From NCBI GenBank assembly GCA_024230295.1, contig JAAERN010000009.1:124001-188000 (forward strand): a stretch of DNA of 64,000 bases. The letters are read 5' to 3'. Of the stretch, positions 52,723 to 62,645 are shown piece after piece. Both the position numbers and the translations under genes were made by a program. Below the pieces are notes generated by a model that had not been told where the DNA came from, ran no database searches, and saw nothing but the letters and a program-made list of their open reading frames with translations. This stretch comes from Planctomycetota bacterium. Its GTDB lineage: Bacteria; Planctomycetota; Phycisphaerae; Phycisphaerales; SM1A02. Numbering within the stretch: position 1 is the stretch's first letter; each line of letters begins with the position of its first letter.

Positions 52723-53906
52723 GCGTACTGCGCCGCACCAATAGCATTCGTCGCAATCGCGCCAGAAATACCCCCCGCGTACCTGCGCATCGTCTCTTCA
52801 TCAATTGTGGGATGCACCAGAAACGTTATGGAGGAGTGACCGAGTGATTTTGCCGTTGGGGCCACAATCGGTTTCAAACCCAACGCCTGAAAGAATGGCT
52901 CGCGGTAAATCTCAGGGCAGGATCCAGAGTTGGCTGGCCATCCATCGTTAGTAATAGCGGCCAAGAGCTGGCTGCGATACGAAGGAATGTCGGGCGTTCC
53001 CTCCTGAACATACACCGCGTACCGATACCCGGCATGTCCATCTGGGGGCTTCGGAGCGCGAATACATTTGATCGACTCGAACTGGTTGTGAAGTATCGTC
53101 ATATTGGCGCGTCGTTTGCCAAGATCATCAGAGAGTCGTTCAAGATGACAGCGGCCGATCGCAGCCTGCATTTCTGTCATGCGCATGTTTGTGCCCTCGT
53201 GTTCAACAAGCCACTGGAAGGCAGCCCCTGGAACGCTGCGCATCGCCGCGTCATAGTCCTTCCCGTGTTCCCCGAATGACCATGCGAGTTTCCAGATTTC
53301 TTTGTCGCGCGAAGCGAACATTCCACCCTCACCGCCAGTCGTCAGAATCTTGTCGTTGCAGAACGACCAGACTGCAGCGTCTCCGAACGTGCCAACGTGG
53401 CGACCGTTGATCGAAGCACCGTGGGCTTGGGCGCAGTCTTCAACAATAAGAATAGAGTGCTGTGCAGCCCAGGCCATGATGGCGGGCATGTCACAGGGCC
53501 ATCCTCCGAGATGTACGACGATGGCAGCCCGCGTACGCGGAGTTCGAGCCGCTTCCAAAGTGTCAACAGTGACACACCCGCTGACCGAGTCAACATCTGC
53601 GAATACAGGCACACCGTTGGCTCGGACGATGCACATTGCAGTTGCGGCGAAACTCCGTGCTGGACACAGAACTTCACAACTGGGTCCGATGCCAATTCCG
53701 TGCATGGCCGCTTCCAGCGCTGCGGTTCCACTGCTCATGCAGATGGCGTGCTTGAGCGACGGCGAATGCCATGCGGCGAACTCATCTTCAAAGGAGTCAC
53801 ATTCACCCCCGTGCCGCCTGTTGATGCGTCCGGAGGCCAACACACGATCGACGGCTGCGCGGGCCTGCGGATTGGTGGTGGGCCATGGGGGAAGCGGGGC
53901 GGTCAT
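52719..53906 (-). CDS. DegT/DnrJ/EryC1 family aminotransferase
   Basis: 395 residues from ATG 53906; the longer frame lies inside wecB. PLP-pocket VEDCAQAHG and Schiff-base lysine in SFCNDKILTTGGEGG are clear. With the CapD-type dehydratase whose gene it overlaps by ATGA, it would make a 4-amino or 3-amino sugar (for example a PseC-like step). The substrate is not determined. Upstream is wecB with a 40-base gap. Confidence 0.88.
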   Translation of the reverse strand: MTAPLPPWPTTNPQARAAVDRVLASGRINRRHGGECDSFEDEFAAWHSPSLKHAICMSSGTAALEAAMHGIGIGPSCEVLCPARSFAATAMCIVRANGVPVFADVDSVSGCVTVDTLEAARTPRTRAAIVVHLGGWPCDMPAIMAWAAQHSILIVEDCAQAHGASINGRHVGTFGDAAVWSFCNDKILTTGGEGGMFASRDKEIWKLAWSFGEHGKDYDAAMRSVPGAAFQWLVEHEGTNMRMTEMQAAIGRCHLERLSDDLGKRRANMTILHNQFESIKCIRAPKPPDGHAGYRYAVYVQEGTPDIPSYRSQLLAAITNDGWPANSGSCPEIYREPFFQALGLKPIVAPTAKSLGHSSITFLVHPTIDEETMRRYAGGISGAIATNAIGAAQYA

Positions 53907-53946
53907 TGGATCTGCAGTATGGCGAGTGGCCGTGCGGCCCGCCAGT

Positions 53947-55053
53947 TCAACAGAGATCCATTTCCAACTGGTTGACGATTCGCATGGAGGCGTTTCCGTC
54001 GCCGTATGGATTCGCCAAAGCAGCCCGGCGATTGTATTCAACCTCGTTGTCCAATAGTTCGCGGCATGAATCAAGAATGCGATCTGGACAAGTGCCTACG
54101 AGCGTACACGTGCCTGCATCAACGCCCTCTGGCCGTTCAGTGGTCTCGCGCATGACGAGTACCGGCTTGCCGAGACTTGGCGCCTCTTCCTGAACGCCCC
54201 CTGAATCGGTGAGCAGGAAGTGGGATCGATCCATGAGCTTGACGAACTCTTCGTAGCCGACCGGTTCACATAAATCGATGCGATCGTGTTGACCAAGCAG
54301 TTCGTGCACGGGGCCACGGACATTTGGGTTCAGGTGGACCGGATAGACGATCCGGACATCATGCCGTTCCTCGGCCAAGGTTCGAATGGCATGGCAGATG
54401 TTTCGGAAGCCGTCGCCGAAGGATTCTCGTCTGTGACCCGTGACCAATATCTCCCGATATGGAGAATCAAATGCTTCGTCGGTTTCCGCCTGACGGGAGC
54501 GCAGTTGCAAGAGTGCATCAATCACGGTATTCCCGGTGACTTGGATTGCATCGCCGGGGATACCTTCTCGCAGCAGGTTCTGACGCGAAAGTTCGGTGGG
54601 CGCAAAGCACCATCGGCAGATCGGGTCGATGAGTCGGCGATTCATTTCTTCGGGCCACGGGTGGTCGAAGTCGTACGTGCGAAGGCCAGCTTCAACATGC
54701 CCAATCGGGATGCGTTGGTAGAAGCACGCCAACGCCGAGGTCATCGCCGTCGTGGTGTCGCCGTGTACCAGTGCTGCGTCAAGATTCAGATCGGGCAGAA
54801 TGCCATCCAGTCGGTCAATAATCTTTGCTGTCAAGGATGCCAAACTTTGCCCAGGTTGCATGACATCAAGATCAATGTGGGGTGTGATGTCGAATGAGGC
54901 CAATGCCTGCGCAGCCAACTCTCGTTGTTGGCCTGAGCAAACGACAAGCGGTTCAATCGCGGCGGATTGTTCCAATGCATCGATGACCGGAGCCATTTTG
55001 ATGACTTCGGGCCGTGTTCCGACAATGACGCCAACGCGGACTTTCGTACTCAT
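53947..55053 (-). CDS. wecB: UDP-N-acetylglucosamine 2-epimerase (non-hydrolysing)
   Basis: 368 residues. Interconverts UDP-GlcNAc and UDP-ManNAc. Characteristic segments are GTRPEVIKMAPVIDAL, VHGDTTTAM, GHVEAGLRTYD, NRRLIDPICRW, and LLTDSGGVQEEAP. Feeds the WecC/WbpA-type dehydrogenase gene divergently placed at 55248. A 194-base space between them should contain both promoters. Confidence 0.94.
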   Translation of the reverse strand: MSTKVRVGVIVGTRPEVIKMAPVIDALEQSAAIEPLVVCSGQQRELAAQALASFDITPHIDLDVMQPGQSLASLTAKIIDRLDGILPDLNLDAALVHGDTTTAMTSALACFYQRIPIGHVEAGLRTYDFDHPWPEEMNRRLIDPICRWCFAPTELSRQNLLREGIPGDAIQVTGNTVIDALLQLRSRQAETDEAFDSPYREILVTGHRRESFGDGFRNICHAIRTLAEERHDVRIVYPVHLNPNVRGPVHELLGQHDRIDLCEPVGYEEFVKLMDRSHFLLTDSGGVQEEAPSLGKPVLVMRETTERPEGVDAGTCTLVGTCPDRILDSCRELLDNEVEYNRRAALANPYGDGNASMRIVNQLEMDLC

Positions 55054-55247
55054 TCTGGCGATCCTCCCCTTATTGGCCCGTGGTGGCTCTCGTGGTGTGG
55101 GTACTGCAAACTCGTTCCAGAGCGGCCATTCTATCAGAGGTTGTTGCTGTCGAAACAGGGTAGGTTTCTTCGGGTGGCCACGGCTGCGTTGCGATTACCA
55201 TCCCAGAATCAATGGCGGAATTATCAGGACATGGAGAGCAAGCGACG

Positions 55248-56573
55248 ATGAGCGGCTCGGCTGAGCGCGAACTACGAGGCAGAATCGACGACCACTCTGC
55301 AAGGGTCGGCGTTGTTGGCATGGGATATGTCGGTTTTCCGGTTGCTGCTGCAGTTCTTCAATCCGGTTTTACGGTGGTGGGGTTCGAGGTCGACCCAGGC
55401 AAGGTTGCCGACCTCAATGCCGGTCGCAGTTATCTCGGCCACATTGCTTCCACAAAATTTGAGTCTTTGGCGGCCTCGAAGCGGTTTTCGGCAACATCCA
55501 GTCCAGAAGCCTTGGCGGAGTGCGACATCGTCATTCTATGTGTCCCGACACCACTTGCCAACGATCGCACGCCCGATCTCTCATACGTCACCAGTTCAAC
55601 TGAAATGGTTGCAGCGGCGCTGCACGCCGGAATGCTCGTTGTGTTGGAGTCGACTACGTTTCCGGGAACGACCCGCGATGTGATGTTGCCGATTCTTGAG
55701 CGGGGCGGTCTTCGATGTGGATCGGACTTCTTTGTGGCCTATAGCCCGGAGCGAGAGAATCCGGCGGACCCAATCTTCGACATGAAGTCGATCCCCAAAG
55801 TGGTTGGCGGTGTGGACGATGCGTCGGCAGACCTGGCGTGTCGGTTCTATGGCAGTCTTGTCGATGAAGTTGTTCCAGTTGCGAGCACAGAGATCGCCGA
55901 GGCGTCGAAGATTCTTGAGAACGTCTATCGGTGTGTGAATATCGCGTTGGTGAACGAGCTCAAGATTGCATTTGAAAAAATGGGTGTCGACATCTGGCAG
56001 GTCTTGGAAGCGTCGGCGACCAAGCCGTTCGGTTTTCAGGCATTCTGGCCAGGGCCAGGACTTGGCGGCCACTGCATCCCCATCGATCCGTTCTATCTCG
56101 CTTGGCGAGCAAAGCAGGCGGGAGGCGAGACCAAGTTCATCGAACTTGCTGGCGAAATCAACACAACGATGCCGCACGTCGTTGGAGAGAGCGTCTGCCG
56201 CGAGTTGGAACGCGACGGTATTTCGACGCAAGGCGCGACGGTGCTTGTGATCGGTGTGACCTACAAGCCGAACGTGTCGGACACCCGAGAGACACCAGCA
56301 GCGCCGATTATCGAGTTGCTGCAAGGCCGCGGGTGCACAGTGCAGTATCACGACCCACACTGCCCAATGTTTTCCGTCTTGTCTCAGAACCCGATCGACT
56401 TGAACTCAGTACCGCTCGACAAGGCGGTGATTGAGGGCTCTGACGCCGTCGTGATCATCACGGATCACGACGCGATCGAGTGGGGGCAGATTGGCGAGTA
56501 TGCCTCGCTGATCATCGATACTAGAAACACGATGGCTGGCATTGAAGTCAAAGGACGGCTTGCCAAAGCTTGA
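55248..56573 (+). CDS. UDP-N-acetyl-hexosamine 6-dehydrogenase (WbpA/WecC type)
   Basis: 441 residues from ATG 55248 with GGAGAG 9 bases upstream; ATG 55212 is less favoured. The NAD motif is GVVGMGYVG, followed by CVPTPLANDRTPDLSYV and YSPERENPADPIFDMKSIPK, typical of the WbpA/Vi-type branch. The catalytic Cys is in GPGLGGHCIPIDPFY. Oxidises the C6 of UDP-GlcNAc or UDP-ManNAc to the uronate. Given WecB next door, UDP-ManNAcA is possible; GlcNAcA is equally so. Its TGA directly abuts the TGA of the convergent MFS gene. Confidence 0.9.
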   Translation: MSGSAERELRGRIDDHSARVGVVGMGYVGFPVAAAVLQSGFTVVGFEVDPGKVADLNAGRSYLGHIASTKFESLAASKRFSATSSPEALAECDIVILCVPTPLANDRTPDLSYVTSSTEMVAAALHAGMLVVLESTTFPGTTRDVMLPILERGGLRCGSDFFVAYSPERENPADPIFDMKSIPKVVGGVDDASADLACRFYGSLVDEVVPVASTEIAEASKILENVYRCVNIALVNELKIAFEKMGVDIWQVLEASATKPFGFQAFWPGPGLGGHCIPIDPFYLAWRAKQAGGETKFIELAGEINTTMPHVVGESVCRELERDGISTQGATVLVIGVTYKPNVSDTRETPAAPIIELLQGRGCTVQYHDPHCPMFSVLSQNPIDLNSVPLDKAVIEGSDAVVIITDHDAIEWGQIGEYASLIIDTRNTMAGIEVKGRLAKA

Positions 56574-57902
56574 TCATGTTCCCCGCCCGTGAGCATTGCT
56601 CCCCGGTGCTGTTTCTGGAAGTACAAAGCAGAGTATGAGCGAAACCACGAAGAACGCGGGAATGATCGCCATGGCTAAGCGGAACTGTTCGGGAGTAGCA
56701 TCGCGGAGCAAGTTGGCATTGTTGACCACATGGCCGGATGTTCGTTGAATGTTTGGCGACACGACCTCGGCGGTCAAAATCCATCCGATGGTAATCTGAA
56801 AGCCAGCCGCCATCATCATCGTGATGAAGTTGCAGCAGGCCGTCGCTGTTCCGCGAAGTGACTTCGGACAAATTTCCATAGCGACGGCAAAGCAGACAAC
56901 CTGTGTGCTCGTGAGTAAGCCACCAATCAACATGATTGCGAGCAGTCCGTAGTAGCCGAACATGCTAGGCCACAAGAAGAGCGTCATTGCAATCCCGCCG
57001 CCGATACTGCCGACGATGAGCGGCCATCGCCGCGATTCCATTCGATCAGAGATAATTCCTGCCAATGGGCATCCAATGAGCCAACCGACCGCCAACATGA
57101 TGGTCGCAAACGAGGCTTCTTCGGCGGTGTAACCGCCGGCGGTTTCCATAAAGGTGTTGCCCCAGAGCGCGGCGACTACGCTGAGCGGAAGGTAGATGGT
57201 GGCGCTGATGACGCCAATGACCCACAGTCTCCAATTGAGGAGAACCTTGGCGATGCCGCGGAAGAAACCGACAACCACTTCATCGTCGGCCGAGAAGCGA
57301 TCGTGAAACCAAGTCGGCCTCATGGGAACAATGAGCAGCAGGCCAACGGCTACCACCAAGCCGGCCCAGCCTCCGAACATGACGACGGGTCGCCATCCCC
57401 ACGTATCAACTGCGGCCACCATCGGGGTTTGGCCGATGACTTCGCCGAGCATGCCGACAGCAGTGGTGATACCCGCGATTAGTGCCAGTCTGCTTGGCGA
57501 GAACCAGACGGTGGCGACGTATACCGCTCCCACGAATGCAAACGCAGATCCAAACCCTGCCATGCCACGGGCGATACTGATAGTTTCGAGTTCATGGGTT
57601 TGGGAGAAGATTAGTGTCCCCACCCCGACGATGGCTGCAGCACCGACGAGCAGGAACTTTGCTCCGAACCGATCAAAGAGTCCACCCACGACAAGTTGTA
57701 GTGGTGCATACACCCACAAGTACACCGAGAGTGAACTACCGAGGTCGACCGGAGACGCGTCGAGTTCGGAAGACAGTGCAGGAAGAAAAACACTCGGCAT
57801 TACCCGGATAAAGAATTCATATAAAAAAAAGCTGGCCGCAACACCCCAGAAGAGCCAACCGTACCAATGTCCCCGGTGCAGCCGGGATCCGAATCTGCTC
57901 AT
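56574..57902 (-). CDS. MFS transporter
   Basis: 442 residues with about twelve hydrophobic helices. The A-motif region reads GGLFDRFGAKFLL between helices 2 and 3, and the second half has GIISDRMESRRWP, the repeat of the same motif. N-terminus WYGWLFWGVAASFFLYEFFIR. Resembles the D-galactonate/glucarate-type anion:cation symporter branch. Substrate unknown. Convergent with the dehydrogenase gene, stops adjacent; divergent from the porin gene. Confidence 0.88.
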   Translation of the reverse strand: MSRFGSRLHRGHWYGWLFWGVAASFFLYEFFIRVMPSVFLPALSSELDASPVDLGSSLSVYLWVYAPLQLVVGGLFDRFGAKFLLVGAAAIVGVGTLIFSQTHELETISIARGMAGFGSAFAFVGAVYVATVWFSPSRLALIAGITTAVGMLGEVIGQTPMVAAVDTWGWRPVVMFGGWAGLVVAVGLLLIVPMRPTWFHDRFSADDEVVVGFFRGIAKVLLNWRLWVIGVISATIYLPLSVVAALWGNTFMETAGGYTAEEASFATIMLAVGWLIGCPLAGIISDRMESRRWPLIVGSIGGGIAMTLFLWPSMFGYYGLLAIMLIGGLLTSTQVVCFAVAMEICPKSLRGTATACCNFITMMMAAGFQITIGWILTAEVVSPNIQRTSGHVVNNANLLRDATPEQFRLAMAIIPAFFVVSLILCFVLPETAPGSNAHGRGT

Positions 57903-58007
57903 ATATCAACCCTCATACATCGCCGGGCCGGAGCTGGCGAGTGGTAGTAGTACGGTATCAGGATGCAGCGATATATCCGGATGTCGAGGGGGTGGTAACA
58001 TCGTGAC

Positions 58008-59453
58008 ATGATGGAATACCTTTGTATTGCGGTATTGACGATGACAAGTATGGTTGTGGCGCAGTCCGACCCGGGAATGGGTGCCGATGATCCTGCAACC
58101 ATTGCGGTTGAGCGGATGAGAATAATGAATACTCCGCCGACTGGATTGCTGATGTCAGAATCAGATGTGCACGAGCAACTGAGCGGCAACCGCTTTCCGG
58201 CTCCGACCGGACGATTTCCAGTGGTCGATCAGCCCTACCATCAGGTGCCGCTTTTTGACACGGACCCAGCCCAACCCATTTCGGACATTATTGCGGAACT
58301 TCGCAAGAAGCTGACCGATCCTGTTTCCTTCGAGTGGCAACCAATGGCGGCATGGACCTATCAGCATGCGACCAAGGTCAAGCCAGGTGCGCCCCATGCA
58401 AAGTCACTGTTGTGGGAGGCGGTTTCCGCGACGCTGACACTCTGGGAGAACTCCGGCGACTACGGCCAAGTGTCGTTCCTACTGCAGAATAATGTCGGAG
58501 TTGGAACGCCGCTAAAACCTTACCTGGGACCGCAGGTTGGAAATCCCGGGGGTATCAACAACATACTTGTCGCTCCCGGTGCGGTAGTGAGTTTGTACTG
58601 GCAACAATCTTTCTTCGATGACACCGTGCGGTGGCGAATCGGCAAGATCAGTGATGCGAGTTTCTTCGATCGAAACGTGGTCGCCTATAACCCGATCAAA
58701 GGCTTCATGGCGCTTGACTTCAACCAGAGTCTGACGAACCCGTTTCCTGCTCGCGGAGTCGGAACGACCTTGTCGGTTGACTTCTCAGACAACACGACGC
58801 TTCGTGCAGGAACGCTCAACTCCGCCAGTACCGGTCTAACGAGTGGTTTCGACGGGCTTGCGTTGTCACATCTCTTTACGATCTGCGAACTCGACATGCG
58901 TATCTTTCCAGAGATCAACGGACGGCCTCGTGAGGGTCATCTTCGATTCATGGGCTGGTACAACGCAATCAAAAATCCTTTTGGAGAAGGTAATATCGGT
59001 GGCCCGGGTGCCACCTTCAACATGGATCAGTCGGTGGCTGATCATGTGGCGGTATTCGCCCGGATTGGATGGGGTAGTCAGGATGTGACGGTTTCAAACT
59101 TCGCCGCATCGTGCGGAGTCGCTATTACGGCCCCATTCGGACTCGCCAGTAGCCAGACCGGAATCGCCATTGAGTATGCTCATATCACACCCGCAGGCCG
59201 CGCGCGGGCTGGGTTCTTTGAGTCAACTCCGGGGATGCTTTCGGCAACACCATCTGGTGTGCAGGGTCTCGGTTCCACCGCATTTGCAGGAGATCCTCTG
59301 CCAGGCGGTGAGCAGTTGATGCTGGAGTGGTATTGGCGTGTTCGCATGACTGAGTCGACAAACACCGGCCCGGTTATTCAAGTGGTGCGTGATCCCGGAG
59401 TGGGAATCGATACATCGGTGATCTGGGGCTGGCGGACCACAATCACATTCTGA
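58008..59453 (+). CDS. Carbohydrate-selective porin, OprB family
   Basis: 481 residues with a signal peptide (EYLCIAVLTMTSMVVAQ). OprB-like segments include YLGPQVGNPGGINNIL, WQQSFFDDTVRWRIGKI, FSDNTTLRAG and a terminal aromatic WRTTITF typical of outer-membrane barrels. Passive uptake of sugars through the outer membrane. Start has GAGGGGGTGG about 13 bases upstream; ATG 58011 could also be used. It precedes the PVC-type oxidation genes and may be functionally linked. Confidence 0.85.
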   Translation: MMEYLCIAVLTMTSMVVAQSDPGMGADDPATIAVERMRIMNTPPTGLLMSESDVHEQLSGNRFPAPTGRFPVVDQPYHQVPLFDTDPAQPISDIIAELRKKLTDPVSFEWQPMAAWTYQHATKVKPGAPHAKSLLWEAVSATLTLWENSGDYGQVSFLLQNNVGVGTPLKPYLGPQVGNPGGINNILVAPGAVVSLYWQQSFFDDTVRWRIGKISDASFFDRNVVAYNPIKGFMALDFNQSLTNPFPARGVGTTLSVDFSDNTTLRAGTLNSASTGLTSGFDGLALSHLFTICELDMRIFPEINGRPREGHLRFMGWYNAIKNPFGEGNIGGPGATFNMDQSVADHVAVFARIGWGSQDVTVSNFAASCGVAITAPFGLASSQTGIAIEYAHITPAGRARAGFFESTPGMLSATPSGVQGLGSTAFAGDPLPGGEQLMLEWYWRVRMTESTNTGPVIQVVRDPGVGIDTSVIWGWRTTITF

Positions 59454-59630
59454 ACCCCACGTTGACTACTAACTTCTTGATGTTGCGGTAGGATGGCCGC
59501 CACAAGCAGCGGGCATTGCGCAGTCTGCTTGTATGCAAGTAGATAGGGCGACTCCAAGCCACAGCAATTCCACTGGGGTGCGATTCGTATTATCTAGAAT
59601 CCCACTGGTAAGTTGAGAAGGAGTGAATGC

Positions 59631-62600
59631 ATGTTGATCATCACTGCCGTCGCCGTGGTTGCCGTCGCCGATCCGATTGTTCCCGATGGCTACTCCATCG
59701 GGATCATTGCAGAGCATCCGATGGTCCTTGATACGGCGGCTTTCTGTTTTGATGATGACGGCGCGATGTACGTCGCAGAAACGCAGCGGCAGGACCGCGG
59801 TGTGGAAGACAACCGAAATTCACCTTTCTGGCTGATTGACGATCTCGCTTCTCGCACCATCGAGGACCGCTATCGCGTATTTGAAAAGTGGGCGCACAAG
59901 CGAGAAAATGGGATCGACTTCTACCGCAAGTGGGCAGACGACATCATTCGCCTGCGCGATACCGATGCCGATGGCATCTATGATGAGCGGACGCATTTTG
60001 CCGGCCCCTTCAACGACGTGCTCGATGGCGGTGGCGCGGGGCTTCTTGCACTGAATGGTGACATTTGGTACACGAACATCCCCAATCTCTGGCGGCTGCG
60101 CGACGCCGACCAAGACGGACACGCGGAGACGCGGGACTCTCTCTACCGCGGCTTTGGCGTTCGAGTTGCGCTTCGCGGTCACGACATGCACGGGCTCGTA
60201 ATGGGACCGGACGGTCGAGTGTATTGGTCGATTGGGGATCGGGGATATCACCTTGAACTCCAGAACGGTCGAATTCTGGAGGATCCGCACAGCGGCGCCG
60301 TCTTCCGATGTGAGCCCGATGGATCAAACATCGAGGTGTTCCATACAGGCTTGCGAAACCCTCAGGAACTCGCGTTTGATCGATGGGGCAATCTCTTCAC
60401 TGGTGACAACAACTCCGATAGTGAAGACCGTGCCCGCGTCGTGTATGTCGCTGAAGGTGGTGAAACCGGATGGGACATGGCCTACCAAACGCTTGGCGGC
60501 GACAATGAGCGTGGCCCTTGGGTACAGGAAGGTATTTGGAAAACTGATCATCCGGGCCGGCCAGCATGGGTGCTTCCGCCGCTGTCCTATATCGGAAGTG
60601 GCCCGTCGGGTCTGACGTACCTGCCCGGTCCCGGGCACGCCGATCAATATGACAATCGTTTCCTGTTGTGCGACTTCCGAGGGAGTCCCGAGCACAGCAG
60701 CGTACTTGCATTTGGTGTTGAGCCTTCGGGCGCTGGCTTTGAGGTCGTCGATATCCACCCATTTGTCAAAGGTGTGTTGTGTACCGATGTCGACATGGGT
60801 TGGGATGGCGGCGTGTATGTGACGGATTGGGTGCAGGGGTGGGGAAGCAGCGAAACCGGTCGAATATGGCGTGTGTCGCATGACGAACGAGCTGCGTATC
60901 CGGTCATCCATGATGTAGCGAAGATCGTCCGCGATGGCTTCAAACACCGTTCATCCGAGGAACTGGCAACGTTGCTCTCGCACGAAGACATGCGGGTGCG
61001 ACTTCGCGCCGAGTGGGAATTGGCTGCGCGCGGGACCGCCGCGATTGAGTTTTTGAGCAAAGTGGTGGATGGTGAGGATCAACTGGCGCGGCTGCATGCG
61101 GTTTGGGGTCTGGGCATCGTCGCTCGCCGGCATGGTGGTGGCGAGGCGGCACTTCGCCCAGTGCAGGAACAGCTTTGGCATGAGGACCCAGAGACGCGTG
61201 CTCAGGCGGCGAAAGTTCTGGGCGATGTGTCATGGAAACCGGCCAAAGATGATCTGCGCTCACTCGCATTCGATGAGTCGTTACGCGTTACCTATCACGC
61301 CATCATGGCACTTGGCCAATTGGCAGACCCAGATTCAATCGATGCGATCGCCGAGGTGTTGTGGACCAATGACAATGAGGACAAGTGGATTCGTCACGCC
61401 TGTGTCGTAGCATTGGCTGGAATTGGCGATCGCACACGCCTGATTGAATTGCTCGGAGATGCGCAGCCATCGGTGCGGCTTGGCGCGGTACTCGCGCTGC
61501 GAAAGTTGCGTGATGCCAGCGTGGCTCTGGCTCTTCGCGACCCAGATCCGTTCATTGCAGCCGAGGCGGCGCGGGCCATCCACGATGCTGAAATCGAGCT
61601 CGCGATGCCGGCGCTTGCCGATGTAGCTGCGAGTATTCCGCCGGGAGACTCACGCGAGGCGAGGTCCATCGGCCGCCGCGCTATCGAAGCAGCGCAGCGA
61701 CGCGGGTTGCCGATCGATGCAGCGGCGATGGTCAATGCCGCCGCCGACGATGCCATAGCGCCGATCGTTCGGCTGGAAGCGGCGAGAGCCCTCGCCGACT
61801 GGAAAGCCCCGGGGCCGCGTGACAGGGTGACCGGTCGATACCGTTCGGTCCATCCACGGGATCCTGCCGAAGCAAGGGATGGGGTTCGGGCAATCCTGCC
61901 GGCACTCGCTGGCACGGATGGTGAAATAGGGGAGCAGGGCCGCCAGGCCGCCGAGACGTTCGGCGCGTCACTCGAGCCAGAGGCAATGCTCGCGATGCTT
62001 GCGAATTCATCGCTGCCAACTGCGACCCGAGTCGACTGTGTGCGCTACTTGGCCAGCAAAGAGCCGATGCGGGAAGCGACCATCGACCTGAGTATTCAGA
62101 GCGGGAACGATCGACTTCATGCAGAGGCGATTCGATGGGCCTCCCCGGTTCGAGCGGTCACACTTGCGAATGCGGGACTCCAAACCGATTCACCCCACGT
62201 ACACCGAGCGGCATTCGAAGTGCTGGCTCGGTATGGCGGCGCCGATGCTGTTGGCGAAGTGCGGCACCGTGTCACGCCAAGCACATTGCTCGACATGTTG
62301 GAAGCGCAGACGCCAAATGAAGCCAGCGAAGCGAAGTGGGCTGCCGCGCTCGATGGTGGCGATCCGGCTCGCGGCCGGCAACTCGTCGAGCACCACGCCT
62401 CGGCTGCCTGTGTTCGTTGTCATATTGTTGAAGGCCGCGGCGGCATTGCCGGGCCATCGTTGATGGGGGTCGGCGAGAGGCTCTCACGCCGGGAGTTGCT
62501 GCAGTCAATCATCGATCCGCAGACGGTTGTAGCCGAGGGGTACGGAACGATGTCCGCCATGCCGGAAATGCGTGATGTCCTGACGCCCTTTGAAGCGCGC

Positions 62601-62645
62601 GACATCGTCGCCTACTTAGCAACATGCGGGGAGCCATCCCAATGA
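59631..62645 (+). CDS. PVC-type dehydrogenase/HEAT-repeat/cytochrome c protein
   Basis: 1004 residues from ATG 59631 with AAGGAG eight bases upstream (a TTG at 59613 is open). A short signal-like N-terminus is followed by a membrane-bound-dehydrogenase beta-propeller (DGYSIGIIAEHP, DTDADGIYDERTHFAG, GFGVRVALRGHDMHG, FHTGLRNPQELAFDRWGN, DVDMGWDGGVYVTDW). A helical HEAT-repeat region covers roughly residues 420-880. The heme-binding CVRCH is at residues 927-931, near the end. This three-part architecture is characteristic of planctomycetes and is thought to oxidise sugars or polyols in the periplasm. ATGA overlap with the next gene. Confidence 0.9.
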   Translation: MLIITAVAVVAVADPIVPDGYSIGIIAEHPMVLDTAAFCFDDDGAMYVAETQRQDRGVEDNRNSPFWLIDDLASRTIEDRYRVFEKWAHKRENGIDFYRKWADDIIRLRDTDADGIYDERTHFAGPFNDVLDGGGAGLLALNGDIWYTNIPNLWRLRDADQDGHAETRDSLYRGFGVRVALRGHDMHGLVMGPDGRVYWSIGDRGYHLELQNGRILEDPHSGAVFRCEPDGSNIEVFHTGLRNPQELAFDRWGNLFTGDNNSDSEDRARVVYVAEGGETGWDMAYQTLGGDNERGPWVQEGIWKTDHPGRPAWVLPPLSYIGSGPSGLTYLPGPGHADQYDNRFLLCDFRGSPEHSSVLAFGVEPSGAGFEVVDIHPFVKGVLCTDVDMGWDGGVYVTDWVQGWGSSETGRIWRVSHDERAAYPVIHDVAKIVRDGFKHRSSEELATLLSHEDMRVRLRAEWELAARGTAAIEFLSKVVDGEDQLARLHAVWGLGIVARRHGGGEAALRPVQEQLWHEDPETRAQAAKVLGDVSWKPAKDDLRSLAFDESLRVTYHAIMALGQLADPDSIDAIAEVLWTNDNEDKWIRHACVVALAGIGDRTRLIELLGDAQPSVRLGAVLALRKLRDASVALALRDPDPFIAAEAARAIHDAEIELAMPALADVAASIPPGDSREARSIGRRAIEAAQRRGLPIDAAAMVNAAADDAIAPIVRLEAARALADWKAPGPRDRVTGRYRSVHPRDPAEARDGVRAILPALAGTDGEIGEQGRQAAETFGASLEPEAMLAMLANSSLPTATRVDCVRYLASKEPMREATIDLSIQSGNDRLHAEAIRWASPVRAVTLANAGLQTDSPHVHRAAFEVLARYGGADAVGEVRHRVTPSTLLDMLEAQTPNEASEAKWAAALDGGDPARGRQLVEHHASAACVRCHIVEGRGGIAGPSLMGVGERLSRRELLQSIIDPQTVVAEGYGTMSAMPEMRDVLTPFEARDIVAYLATCGEPSQ

